This document shows positions 42,853 through 51,975 of a stretch of 56,174 bases of DNA, in pieces. The position numbers and the translations under genes are program-made. The DNA comes from JAAYJM01 sp964498585 (GTDB taxonomy: Bacteria; Bacteroidota; Ignavibacteria; Kapaibacteriales; UBA2268), in the NCBI GenBank assembly GCA_964498585.1, contig CAZCHH010000016.1:1-56174 (forward strand). The letters are read 5' to 3'. Below the pieces are notes generated by a model, which was not told the origin of the DNA, did no database searches, and worked only from the letters and a program-made list of their open reading frames with translations. The stretch's first letter is position 1; every line of letters begins with the position of its first letter.

Positions 42853-44169
42853 ATGCCAAGAGGAAAAGCAAAATTTAAAGCTGATAAAAAAATGATAATA
42901 GACGCTTTTGCTGAGATGGCAAAAGAAAAAAACATTGATAGAGACCTTTTACAAGGAATTGTAGAAGAGACTTTTTCAATGCTCGTCAAGAAGAAATATG
43001 GTCAGGATGCTAATTTTGAAATCGTCGTTAATTTAGATAAGGGCGATATAGAAATTTATTTGATTAGAGAAATTGTTGAAGACATTGAAGACCCATCTTT
43101 ACAAATTGCAATTGGTGAGGTAAAGCATTATCCCGATAGCGATGATTACCAGTTAGGTGATGATTTCGTAGAGGAAATTTCTTTAGACAACATCTATGAG
43201 AATTTTAGCAGACGACTTGTTTCTCTCGCTGTAACTAATCTGAATCAACGAATAAAAGAAATCGAAAAGGATAATATTTATAACGAATATATTCAAAAAG
43301 TAGGCGAAATTATCATTGGTGAAGTTTATCAGGTCAGACGTAACGATATTCTTGTTATGCATAACAAAATCGAAATGCGTCTTCCACGCGAGGAACAAAT
43401 ACCAAACGAGCAAATGCGGTTCAAAAAGAGCCAATCAGTAAGAGCAATCATTAAAGAAGTTAGAAGAAGTGGTTCAGCCGGTTTGCCAGAAATCATTTTA
43501 TCACGCGCTTCTGATGAATATCTTGCCCGACTTTTTGAAATAGAAATCCCTGAAGTGTATGACGGTATAGTTCAAATTAAAGCTATAGCACGCGACCCCG
43601 GAGAGCGCTCAAAAGTTGCAGTTCAATCTTATGACGATAGAATCGACCCTGTCGGTGCTTGCGTTGGAATGAAAGGCGTTAGAATTCATTCAATAGTTCG
43701 CGAATTGTGCAATGAAAATATTGATTTAATTGAGTATTCTTCTGATATTATCACTTTTATTTCAAGAGCGTTAGCTCCTGCAAAAATCAAAGAGATTACA
43801 ATTGTGCCAGAAGTAAGAAGTGCGACAATCATTGTTCCGGAAGACCAGGTATCACTTGCAATAGGAAAAAATGGACAGAATGTTCGGCTTGCTTCCAAAT
43901 TAACCAGCTATTCCCTAACTCTTGTAAAAGAAGGTGCTGAAGATATTGAATTAAGTGAGTTTAAAGAAGAGCTTGGCTCTTTACTTTATCAAAAATTATC
44001 TGAAATTGGTATTGAAACAGCTCGTGAATTCCTCGAAACTGACCCTAAATTTGTTATGGATAATTGTGAGATTTCTTCAGAACAATTATTAGAGTTACGC
44101 TCTATTATGCTCAGCGAATTTGAAGAGCAGGAATCTGAAGAAGTGATTCAGACAATTAATGCTATTTAA
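42853..44169 (+). CDS. nusA: Transcription termination/antitermination factor NusA
   Basis: 438 residues with the NusA order. An N-terminal RNA-polymerase-binding domain (about 1-130; AFAEMAKEKNIDRDLLQGIV, then ETFSMLVKKKYGQDANFEI) comes first. An S1 domain (about 135-205; IIGEVYQVRRNDILVMHNKI) and two KH domains follow, with PVGACVGMKGVRIHSIVREL and VSLAIGKNGQNVRLASKLTS. A short acidic C-terminus has a helix-hairpin-helix-like repeat. It is shorter than E. coli NusA because the second AR repeat is missing, as is usual outside gammaproteobacteria. rimP is not immediately upstream. infB follows after 129 bases that contain a separate -7 box. The leader hairpin suggests autoregulation. Confidence 0.96.
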   Translation: MPRGKAKFKADKKMIIDAFAEMAKEKNIDRDLLQGIVEETFSMLVKKKYGQDANFEIVVNLDKGDIEIYLIREIVEDIEDPSLQIAIGEVKHYPDSDDYQLGDDFVEEISLDNIYENFSRRLVSLAVTNLNQRIKEIEKDNIYNEYIQKVGEIIIGEVYQVRRNDILVMHNKIEMRLPREEQIPNEQMRFKKSQSVRAIIKEVRRSGSAGLPEIILSRASDEYLARLFEIEIPEVYDGIVQIKAIARDPGERSKVAVQSYDDRIDPVGACVGMKGVRIHSIVRELCNENIDLIEYSSDIITFISRALAPAKIKEITIVPEVRSATIIVPEDQVSLAIGKNGQNVRLASKLTSYSLTLVKEGAEDIELSEFKEELGSLLYQKLSEIGIETAREFLETDPKFVMDNCEISSEQLLELRSIMLSEFEEQESEEVIQTINAI

Positions 44170-44257
44170 GTTCGATAAACATTTTCAGATTAAAATCATT
44201 TTTTCACGTATAAAAGTGTGATATTGATTTTATTACATCAAATAATAAATATTTGAG

Positions 44258-44265
44258 TAATTTTG
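44258..44265 (+). promoter_or_regulatory. -7 box upstream of infB
   Basis: TAATTTTG exactly matches TAnnTTTG; no good TTTG lies at the right distance upstream. It may give infB a promoter of its own within the nusA-infB unit. Confidence 0.4.
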
Positions 44266-44298
44266 TAATTAGTTTTTATAGATTTTTTGATTGAATAT

Positions 44299-47200
44299 AT
44301 GGCTGCTAAAAAAATATTATTAATAAAAATTGCTTCTGAAATTAATATCGGAAAGGAATCTATTGTCCTTTTCTTGCAATCAAAGGGCTTTAATATCGAG
44401 AATAAACCAAGTGCTACTTTGACCGAAGAAATGGTAGAAGCAGTTTATGATAAATTTAAAAAAGAAAAAAAAGCAGCTGAAAAACAAAAGGAAAAAATAG
44501 AAAAACAAAAACAAATAAGAAAAGTTCCTGAATCTCAAAAATCTGATTTCATAGATACTGAAGAGTATATTTCTATTAAAAAAGATGATGAAGAAGAAAT
44601 TATAGAATTAATTGAAAAAGAAGAAAAAACTAAGATAACAGAAATTTTTCAACCTATTGAAGATGAGGAAAAAGTAAAATCAACCGAAAGAGCAAAGAAA
44701 GGTGAAACTGAGGAAAAAGATATTAAAAAAGAAAAAGTAGCAATTGAAGAAAAGAAAAAAGAAGAAAAAAAAGAAATTGATGAGAAATTTCCTGTTGGTA
44801 AAGTAATTGAAGAATTAGTGAAGCCGGGTAAAAAAGGTGAAAAACCTCAACCAAAAAAAGTAAAAGCTGTAACTAAATCTGATAAAAAAACAAAAATTGA
44901 AAAATACACTAAAGATTTAATAAGAATAGAGAAAATTGAGAAGGAACCAATCACTAAAGGTGAAGTAAAGCCAATTCCTAAAGAAAAGCAACAAGAAGAA
45001 AAAAAGATTAGTGATGATAAACAGGTTACAAAAAAAGTTGAGTTAGTAACTTCTGTAAAAGTACAGGAAAAAGTTAAAAAAGTTCAGCCATTAGTTATAG
45101 AAAAAGCTATAGCAGTTGAAACTGCAAAAGAAGAAAAAGAGAAAAAAATTGTTGAACAAAAACCAAAAGTAAAAGTAAAACCCGTTGAGGAGATTTCTGA
45201 AGAACAAAAAGAATTAGTTTTATCTTTAAAGGAAAAATTCGGAGATAAATCAGTTAAAGCACCAGTAACAAAGGCAGAAAGTTTAGTCCAATTTAAAGAA
45301 CCCACTCCATTACTTGATGATACAGTTCCAAAAGAAAAGAAATCAAAACGCCGCAGAAGAAGAAAAAAAATTGCTGAAGTAGAAATTGAACCCGGACAAG
45401 CACCTAAACTACGTGGGTTAACTATTGTTGGTAGAATAGATTTAGAAAAAGAAAAAGCTTTCATATCAAGGAAAGAGGACAGACTTCATACTACTGATAT
45501 TGAAGAAGAAGATGATTTCTCATCAAAATCAGGTAAATTTAAGAAAAAAGGTAAAGGGAAAGCAAAAGAAAAACCCCTTACACTTAAAGAAAGAGCTGCA
45601 GAAAAGAAAAAAAAGAAAAAACGGTCTATTAGAGAATTAATTAGTGAAGAGGATGTTAATAAAGCAATCAAAGAAACACTTTCCGGCATTGATGATACTA
45701 CTGTCGGGTTGCGCTCAAAAATGAGAATGAAAAGACGCCATGAGCGGGAAGAAAAAGAACTTAAAAAACACGAAGAAGAAGAACGTAAGTCTCATATCCT
45801 TGAGCTTACTGAATTTGTTACTACAAGCGATTTAGCTAAATTAATTGGTGTCAGCCCAAATGAAATCATCTTGAAATGTATGGAACTCGGGCTTATGGTT
45901 GGAATTAATCAACGTTTAGATAAAGACACAATTACTTTAATTTCTGATGATTATAACTTCCAAGTCGAATTTTTAGACGAAAAGGAAGTTCAGGAAATTG
46001 ATGATATTGAAGATATCGTAGAACAACTTGAGCCACGTCCCCCTATTGTTACTATTATGGGACACGTTGACCATGGGAAAACATCATTGATTGATTTTAT
46101 TAGAAAAACTAATGTAGTTGCCGGCGAAGCTGGACTTATTACTCAGCATATAGGAGCTTATAGAACAGAGCTACCCGGGAACAGATACATTACATTTTTG
46201 GATACTCCCGGTCACGAGGCATTTACTTCGATGAGAGCGAGAGGAGCTCAGGTTACCGATATTGTTGTTCTTGTTGTTGCTGCTGACGATAGCGTAATGC
46301 CTCAAACAATAGAAGCAATAAGCCATTCACAAGCAGCAAATGTAAAAATTATTGTTGCTATCAATAAAATTGATAAGCCAGATGCTAATCCTGATAGAAT
46401 CAAGCAGCAGCTTGCCGATAAAGGTGTTCTGGTTGAAGAATGGGGCGGAAATCACCAATGCGTTGAAATTTCTGCTAAATTCGGTAATAACGTTGACGTT
46501 TTATTAGATAAAATTCTTCTTGAAGCTGAGATGCTCGACCTAAAAGCAAATCCTAACAGAAAAGCTAAAGCCGCTGTAATTGAAGCTAAGATGGAGAAAG
46601 GACACGGACCAGTTGCTACTGTGATTGTCCAAAAAGGCACTTTAAAAGTTGGGGAATGTTTCGTTGCAGGATGTTACGCCGGAAAAGTTCGTAAATTACT
46701 GGATGAACGTGAAAATTCTATTGAAATGGCAACTCCTTCTATGGCTGTTAGAGTTGTAGGATTTGAAGGACTGCCGCAAGCTGGCGATATACTTAATGTT
46801 GTTAATTCTGATACTGAAGCAAGAGGTATTGCTAACAAACGTATGCAACTAAAGCGAGAGCAGGAATTCAGACAAATTCACCACGTTACTCTTGATGAAA
46901 TTTCTAAGCAAATTCAAATTGGTGGTATTAAGGAGCTTAATCTTATTATTAAAGGTGATGTTGGAGGTTCAGTCGAAGCTTTAGCTGATTCATTACAAAA
47001 ACTTTCCCGTGAAGAAGTTCAGGTTGTCATTCTTCATAAAGGTGTAGGCGCAATTACTGAATCTGATATTATGCTTGCAATAGCATCTGGAGCTATTATC
47101 ATCGGCTTCCAAATCGGACTTACTTCAAAAGCAAAAAAACTATCAGAAACTGAGTCGGTTGATATTCGAACTTATAATATAATTTATGATTGTATCGATG

Positions 47201-47544
47201 AGATTAAACTTGCTTTAGAAGGATTGCTCACTCCTGAAACAAAAGAAGAAATTGTTGCTTCAATTGAAGTTAGAAAAGTTTTCAAAGTTAGTAAATCCGG
47301 AAATATTGCTGGATGTTATATTCAAAGTGGAAAAATTACAAGGAATGATAAAGTTCGCCTGTTAAGAAAAGGATTACCTGTATTCACCGGTGGTATTCAA
47401 AGCTTGAAAAGAAATAAAGATGACGTCCGTGAGGTAGATACCGGCTATGAATGCGGTATTATGCTTGACGGTTGGAACGACATTCAATCGGGTGATATTA
47501 TTGAAGCATTTAAAATTATTGAGGTTAAACGTACTTTCCATTAA
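44299..47544 (+). CDS. infB: Translation initiation factor IF-2
   Basis: GTPase that brings fMet-tRNA to the 30S subunit. ATG 44299 starts MAAKKILLIKIASEINIGKE, the IF2 N-terminal helix; an in-frame TTG at 44287 adds four residues and is rejected. Residues about 60-480 are a long, very charged Lys/Glu linker, with a second IF2_N domain at about 505-560 (ELTEFVTTSDLAKLIGVSPN). The G domain follows (GHVDHGKTSL at about 588, DTPGHEAFTSMRARGAQVTD, INKIDKPDANPD), then the beta-barrel domains II-IV, ending with VFKVSKSGNIAGCYIQSGKI. The total of 1081 residues is typical of the Bacteroidota-like long form. It lies downstream of nusA, the conserved nusA-infB pair; rbfA is absent downstream. Confidence 0.97.
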   Translation: MAAKKILLIKIASEINIGKESIVLFLQSKGFNIENKPSATLTEEMVEAVYDKFKKEKKAAEKQKEKIEKQKQIRKVPESQKSDFIDTEEYISIKKDDEEEIIELIEKEEKTKITEIFQPIEDEEKVKSTERAKKGETEEKDIKKEKVAIEEKKKEEKKEIDEKFPVGKVIEELVKPGKKGEKPQPKKVKAVTKSDKKTKIEKYTKDLIRIEKIEKEPITKGEVKPIPKEKQQEEKKISDDKQVTKKVELVTSVKVQEKVKKVQPLVIEKAIAVETAKEEKEKKIVEQKPKVKVKPVEEISEEQKELVLSLKEKFGDKSVKAPVTKAESLVQFKEPTPLLDDTVPKEKKSKRRRRRKKIAEVEIEPGQAPKLRGLTIVGRIDLEKEKAFISRKEDRLHTTDIEEEDDFSSKSGKFKKKGKGKAKEKPLTLKERAAEKKKKKKRSIRELISEEDVNKAIKETLSGIDDTTVGLRSKMRMKRRHEREEKELKKHEEEERKSHILELTEFVTTSDLAKLIGVSPNEIILKCMELGLMVGINQRLDKDTITLISDDYNFQVEFLDEKEVQEIDDIEDIVEQLEPRPPIVTIMGHVDHGKTSLIDFIRKTNVVAGEAGLITQHIGAYRTELPGNRYITFLDTPGHEAFTSMRARGAQVTDIVVLVVAADDSVMPQTIEAISHSQAANVKIIVAINKIDKPDANPDRIKQQLADKGVLVEEWGGNHQCVEISAKFGNNVDVLLDKILLEAEMLDLKANPNRKAKAAVIEAKMEKGHGPVATVIVQKGTLKVGECFVAGCYAGKVRKLLDERENSIEMATPSMAVRVVGFEGLPQAGDILNVVNSDTEARGIANKRMQLKREQEFRQIHHVTLDEISKQIQIGGIKELNLIIKGDVGGSVEALADSLQKLSREEVQVVILHKGVGAITESDIMLAIASGAIIIGFQIGLTSKAKKLSETESVDIRTYNIIYDCIDEIKLALEGLLTPETKEEIVASIEVRKVFKVSKSGNIAGCYIQSGKITRNDKVRLLRKGLPVFTGGIQSLKRNKDDVREVDTGYECGIMLDGWNDIQSGDIIEAFKIIEVKRTFH

Positions 47545-47561
47545 TTTAATTTTTGAATTAT

Positions 47562-47620
47562 AATCCAATTCTACAGAGAATAAAATCAACTTTTTCTTTA
47601 GAATTGGATTTTTTCATTTT
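47562..47620 (+). terminator. Terminator of infB
   Basis: AATCCAATTCTA (47562-47573) pairs perfectly with TAGAATTGGATT (47599-47610) over 25 bases, followed by TTTTCATTTT. It is 17 bases after the infB stop. Confidence 0.8.
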
Positions 47621-48109
47621 AGAATTCCAGTCCTTTCGTTAAAATTCATTTCTTATTAATAAAGTTCAGAATTTTGTATAATTCAAAAACTGCTTGCTAT
47701 AAAGAACTGGCAGAAAAGTGCAAAAGATATGGAAACAACCAATCAATAAAATGATTATCCCATTCGTAATTTTAAATTTTGTTTTCATTTGCGGCTCAAA
47801 TATTATTTTATAAAATTGTGTGTTCATAAGTATTCTATCTATTTTTTATTAAATTTAATACAATTTTTAGAAATAATCAAATATTTTCTCAAGAAAAAAC
47901 CATGCAAATAGAAATATTCAACAACAAACCAAACAGGGATGCTCCCTTTTACGAAAACATCCCTGTTATTATAATGATTAATTATTAATGGTTAATTATT
48001 AATTTTATTCTTATTAAAAATTAATACTAAATTATAAAATAATGTAACTTCATATTTTAACTCATCATCAAACTCTTATCATTAACAATTAATAATTAAT
48101 AATTAATAA
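47621..48109. other. Gene-free stretch between convergent infB and nuoN
   Basis: No gene is seen. A hairpin at 47932-47967 (AACAGGGATG with CATCCCTGTT) may end the nuo transcript. Repeated TTAATTATTAA/AATAATTAA tracts occupy about 47970-48000 and 48080-48110, a low-complexity pattern also seen before nuoK (54898-54930). Confidence 0.5.
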
Positions 48110-49621
48110 TTATTTCAAAAGCATTCCTACCGATTGCTCTGCCCAGTTCACTATTGGACTGAAATAAATACCAAAGAGTAAAGTTGGAATAGCAAGAGCA
48201 ATCATTAATACAATACTTGCAACTGAAAATTTATATGTTTCCTTTGCTTCGTCAACTTTTCTTAAATACATATTTCTAAACACTTTAACGTAGAATACGA
48301 GCGAAATAACACTGTTTAACACACCAACGACTGCAAGCCAGATGAAATCCGGATTTTGCAAAAGAGCAGTAAATATATACAGCTTTCCGATGAAACCGGC
48401 AGTTGGTGGCAAACCCGTTAATGATATAAGGAAAATCACCATACACACACTAATTACGGGTGCTTTGTAGCCCAAACCCTGATAATCCTCAATATTCTCG
48501 CTACCTGTTTTATTTGCAATAAGAAGCACAAAATAGAATGCTCCAAGGTTCATAAACAGATACATAAAGAAATAAATGAGAACAGCAGCGACACCGGCAT
48601 CGTTCATCACAACAAGTCCCATCAGCATATAGCCGGCGTGGGCAATACTTGAATAAGCAAGAAGCCGTTTAACGTTTGTCTGCCAAAGTGCTACAAGATT
48701 GCCAAGCGTCATCGTTAAAACAGAAAGTAAGGCAATAATATGCTGCCAATCCAAATGAAGAGTAGCCCAGTACTCACCTCCGGCAGCACCATCAATAAAT
48801 CCAATTTTTACAAATCTGATTAGCATTGCAAAACCAGCTGCCTTTGAAGCAACAGAAAGGAGAGCAGTAATAGTAACAGGCGCCCCTTCGTAAACGTCTG
48901 GAGTCCAAAAATGGAAAGGAACCGCAGAAATTTTATAGCCAATACCAGCAATTATCATTAAAGTTGGAATTAGCAAAGCCCATAAATTAACATCGTTATT
49001 TGCGAGGAATGTGTTTATTTCGTATAGGTTTAGCGAGCCAGTCAAACCGAATATAATGGAAATACCATAAATCATAATACCAGAGGAGACAGCACCATAA
49101 ATCACATATTTAAGTGATGCCTCGCTTGCACGTTTGATTTCTTTAGTATAGCCAGCTAAAACGTAAGAGCTTAAACTCATAATTTCAATGGAAAGATACA
49201 TCATAATCAAATTACTTGATGAGCTTAGCAAAAACATACCAAGCGTCATACCAACAATTAAGCTATAATACTCCCCGAGAGTTCGGCTTTCCGTATATAA
49301 CTCTTTAGAAAAGAGGGACATAACCACGACAATTAAGCTTGCTAACAGAATAACGAATTTGAAGTAAGAGCCGAACGAATCAATAGCCACCATTTGAGCA
49401 AATCCGCCGAAACTCACCTGCTCCGCAGTGCAAAGCAAAATCCCTGTAACGATGAATCCTGCTATAGCCACATATCCGGCAATGCTCCTTGTCTTTTTGA
49501 AAATAACATCAAACAAAAGAGCTATTGCAAATGTAACCAACAATGCCACTTCTGGTTGCATCAGTTGAACGCTTTCCTGCACATTACTAACAAACTTATT
49601 TATAATATCTTGTTCGAACAT
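48110..49621 (-). CDS. nuoN: NADH-quinone oxidoreductase subunit N
   Basis: Antiporter-like proton-pumping subunit of respiratory complex I in the inner membrane, 503 residues with about 14 helices. Landmarks: MMYLSIEIMSLSSYVLAGYT with the conserved Glu of TM5, GAVSSGIMIYGISIIFGLTG, GIGYKISAVPFHFWTPDVYE with the key Lys and HFW-PDVYEGAPVTITALLS, LLAYSSIAHAGYMLMGLVV, and SLTGLPPTAGFIGKLYIFTA. It is last in the nuoJ-K-L-M-N order on the minus strand, 37 bases after nuoM, with no inserted element in this junction. Very probably co-transcribed with the rest of the nuo operon. Confidence 0.96.
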   Translation of the reverse strand: MFEQDIINKFVSNVQESVQLMQPEVALLVTFAIALLFDVIFKKTRSIAGYVAIAGFIVTGILLCTAEQVSFGGFAQMVAIDSFGSYFKFVILLASLIVVVMSLFSKELYTESRTLGEYYSLIVGMTLGMFLLSSSSNLIMMYLSIEIMSLSSYVLAGYTKEIKRASEASLKYVIYGAVSSGIMIYGISIIFGLTGSLNLYEINTFLANNDVNLWALLIPTLMIIAGIGYKISAVPFHFWTPDVYEGAPVTITALLSVASKAAGFAMLIRFVKIGFIDGAAGGEYWATLHLDWQHIIALLSVLTMTLGNLVALWQTNVKRLLAYSSIAHAGYMLMGLVVMNDAGVAAVLIYFFMYLFMNLGAFYFVLLIANKTGSENIEDYQGLGYKAPVISVCMVIFLISLTGLPPTAGFIGKLYIFTALLQNPDFIWLAVVGVLNSVISLVFYVKVFRNMYLRKVDEAKETYKFSVASIVLMIALAIPTLLFGIYFSPIVNWAEQSVGMLLK

Positions 49622-49658
49622 TTCAAGTTCTCTTGTCTTTATTAAAAAAATATTTTAT

Positions 49659-51305
49659 TTAGAACAAGCCAGTACTAAATGTGGCGCTTGCATTAACAAA
49701 TTCAATCAAATGATTAACGGAAGAGGTCATCATTCCAATAATCGGATTCGGATTAATACCCAAGAAAATAATTACAACTGCAAGTGGAACGAGAGCAGCA
49801 AGCTCAAGACCATTTATATCATCAGTTTTATATTTCTTACCTGTTGGGTCCCAAGGTCCAGCCCATTTTTCCGGTAATTTTCCAAAAAATACTTTTTGCA
49901 AAGCCCAAAGCATATAGCCAGCACCAAGCACAATACCCAATCCGGAAATCATTGTAAGAACAGGATAAGTTTTGAAAGAGCCAAGGAACACAAGAAGTTC
50001 GCTCATAAAGCCACTTAATCCGGGCAAACCAATTGCTGCAAAGAATGCAATCGACATAATTCCTGTATAAACGGGCATCTTATTTGCCAAGCCACCGAAA
50101 TCATCAAGTCCTCTGGTATGTGAGCGGTCATAAATAACGCCCACAATCATAAATAGCATAGCAGTAATTGTTCCGTGATTAAACATTTGGAATATAGCAC
50201 CAGTTATACCTTCAGGACGCATAGAAGCCATTCCAAGCATTACGTAACCCATGTGGCTAACACTTGAGTAGGCAATGAGTTTTTTAAAGTCCCTCTTCCC
50301 TACTCTGAACTGTCCTAAGGCACAAAGAGCGCCATATACAATAGAAACCATTCCGATAAAGGCAATCAAATTCTGAAAATATGCTACTCCATCTGGAAAC
50401 ATAGGCCAGGAAATACGAAGCATACCGTAAGTACCCATTTTCAAAAGAACACCCGCAAGAATGACACTTATCGGTGTTGGTGCTTCTACGTGTGCGTCTG
50501 GAAGCCAGGTGTGGAACGGAACAGTTGGCACTTTAATAGCAAAACCAACGAACAGTGCCATAAATGCAACAAGCCGCCATGTAGTATCAAATCCGCCCAA
50601 AATTGAATTCGGGTCAAGTTTGGTTGGGTCCATCATATCCAGCATATTGAAAGAACCATAGCTGAAATAAAGTGCAATCATTACAAGCAGCATAAACACG
50701 CTACCGAACAAAGTATAAATAAAAAACTTAATTGCAGCATATTCTTTGCGTGGTCCGCCCCAAATACCAATTAAAAAGTACATCGGCAAAAGCATTAATT
50801 CCCAAAATACATAGAACAGGAAGAAGTCTAACGAAACGAAAACTCCCATCATTCCAGTATCAAGAAGTAAAAACATTGCGAAATACCCTTTTACAGCTTT
50901 TGTAATATTAAAAGATGGAAAAGTTGCAACAAAACAAACAAGTGCTGTTAAAAGCACCATAGTAACGCTTATTCCATCAATACCGACAAAGTATTCTATG
51001 TGAATATTTCCTACAGCAGGTAAAATAGCTTGAATCCAAGTGAATTTCTCAATGAATTGGAAGCCCTCAATTTTATTGATTCCGCTCAAGTCAGCATTGA
51101 AATTCAAAAAGATTACAACTGCTAAAATCAACTGAATAAAAGTAACGATTACTGTTGTCCATCTGAATAGATTTTTTGAAGCCGCTTTACTTTTATCGTC
51201 CTTCCCTGATGGAATTAAAAGCAAGATTATCATTCCAAGAATTGGTAGAAATGTAATCCATGTTAAAATGGAGGAGCCAAAAGTAGTTGATATTGTGCCT
51301 CCCAT
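49659..51305 (-). CDS. nuoM: NADH-quinone oxidoreductase subunit M
   Basis: Second antiporter-like subunit of complex I, 548 residues. The conserved TM5 Glu is in FYVFWELMLLPMYFLIGIWG. Lys and His are in GFAIKVPTVPFHTWLPDAHV, followed by EAPTPISVILAGVLLKMGTY. KLIAYSSVSHMGYVMLGMAS, MFNHGTITAMLFMIVGVIYD and IGLPGLSGFMSELLVFLGSF complete the pattern. A periplasmic loop near residues 70-90 is longer than in E. coli. The upstream gap to nuoL (670 bases) is filled by a GIY-YIG element, an R1 and an R3 element, so the operon is stretched here. Confidence 0.96.
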   Translation of the reverse strand: MGGTISTTFGSSILTWITFLPILGMIILLLIPSGKDDKSKAASKNLFRWTTVIVTFIQLILAVVIFLNFNADLSGINKIEGFQFIEKFTWIQAILPAVGNIHIEYFVGIDGISVTMVLLTALVCFVATFPSFNITKAVKGYFAMFLLLDTGMMGVFVSLDFFLFYVFWELMLLPMYFLIGIWGGPRKEYAAIKFFIYTLFGSVFMLLVMIALYFSYGSFNMLDMMDPTKLDPNSILGGFDTTWRLVAFMALFVGFAIKVPTVPFHTWLPDAHVEAPTPISVILAGVLLKMGTYGMLRISWPMFPDGVAYFQNLIAFIGMVSIVYGALCALGQFRVGKRDFKKLIAYSSVSHMGYVMLGMASMRPEGITGAIFQMFNHGTITAMLFMIVGVIYDRSHTRGLDDFGGLANKMPVYTGIMSIAFFAAIGLPGLSGFMSELLVFLGSFKTYPVLTMISGLGIVLGAGYMLWALQKVFFGKLPEKWAGPWDPTGKKYKTDDINGLELAALVPLAVVIIFLGINPNPIIGMMTSSVNHLIEFVNASATFSTGLF

Positions 51306-51373
51306 TTATCCTCCCAGTGATTTATTATTTAATTTCATTTTTTCTAAAAAATATATATAAATACTATTTTTCT

Positions 51374-51802
51374 GTCATTTCGATACGAAGTGAGAAATCT
51401 CTCAAACTCTCTTTATCACTTTGTTTTATAAAAAATTAAAACTATTCTTTACTTAAATCCAGCCATTGAGGATTTATACTTTCAATAAGTTTAATTTTCT
51501 TTTCTCTTCTGTATGCTTTAATTTGTTTCTCTCTTGCTATTGCAGAGTTCACGTCATTTGTTTGCTCAAAATAAACTAATTTTGTTATATTATACTTTTG
51601 AGTAAAACCTTCTAATAATTTATTTTTATGTTCATATACTCTTTTGATTAAGTTACTTGTAATTCCGACATAAAAAGTCTTTGAATAATTTGACATTATA
51701 TAAACGTAGTAATTATTGTCCATATTAACTGCTTCATACTATCAAATTGTAAATAAATTAATCATAATTACTTGTGAGATTTCTCACTACGTTGCCAATG
51801 AC
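51374..51802 (-). mobile_element. GIY-YIG element 1 with R1-type inverted ends (429 bp)
   Basis: The left end, GTCATTTCGATACGAAGTGA (51374-), and the right end, CTACGTTGCCAATGAC (to 51802), are inverted copies of the R1 arm; both contain AGTGAGAAATCTC or its complement. They enclose a single nuclease gene at 51442-51723. Together they resemble an autonomous form of the 81-bp R1 elements. Target-site duplications are not obvious. Confidence 0.65.
51442..51723 (-). CDS. Single-domain GIY-YIG endonuclease (copy 1)
   Basis: 93-residue COG2827/YhbQ-like nuclease. It begins MDNNYYVYIMSNYSKTFYVG: the GIY motif is VYI and YIG is YVG. The catalytic Arg is in NLIKRVYEHKNKL and the Glu in AIAREKQIKAYRREKKIKLI. 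All expected active-site residues are present. It lies between nuoL and nuoM, in the operon direction, framed by inverted R1-type arms. It is clearly diverged from the two copies at 54286 and 55823. Cellular function is unknown; it may promote movement of the surrounding repeats. Confidence 0.9.
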   Translation of the reverse strand: MDNNYYVYIMSNYSKTFYVGITSNLIKRVYEHKNKLLEGFTQKYNITKLVYFEQTNDVNSAIAREKQIKAYRREKKIKLIESINPQWLDLSKE

Positions 51803-51818
51803 ATCTTTACGTTTGTCG

Positions 51819-51899
51819 GTCATTCTTAACGAAGTGAAGAATCCAGTGAGTAGTGGTTAAAAAAAATTTCCTGGATTCTTCGCTGCGCTTCAGAATGAC
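51819..51899. repeat. R1 element (81 bp)
   Basis: Starts GTCATTCTTAACGAAGTG and ends GCGCTTCAGAATGAC. It is 16 bases after GIY-YIG element 1, and the spacer ATCTTTACGTTTGTCG is nearly the same as the one between the R1 copies at 3155 and 3172. Confidence 0.85.
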
Positions 51900-51912
51900 T
51901 GAGTTAAATGAT

Positions 51913-51963
51913 GTCATCACCATTTAAATAAAACACTTGCTTCATTTTGGGGTTCGAAATGAC
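51913..51963. repeat. R3 element (51 bp), reverse
   Basis: Starts GTCATCACCATTTAAATAAA and ends GGGGTTCGAAATGAC. Its end is 12 bases from the nuoL stop codon. Confidence 0.87.
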
Positions 51964-51975
51964 ACTTTACATTTC

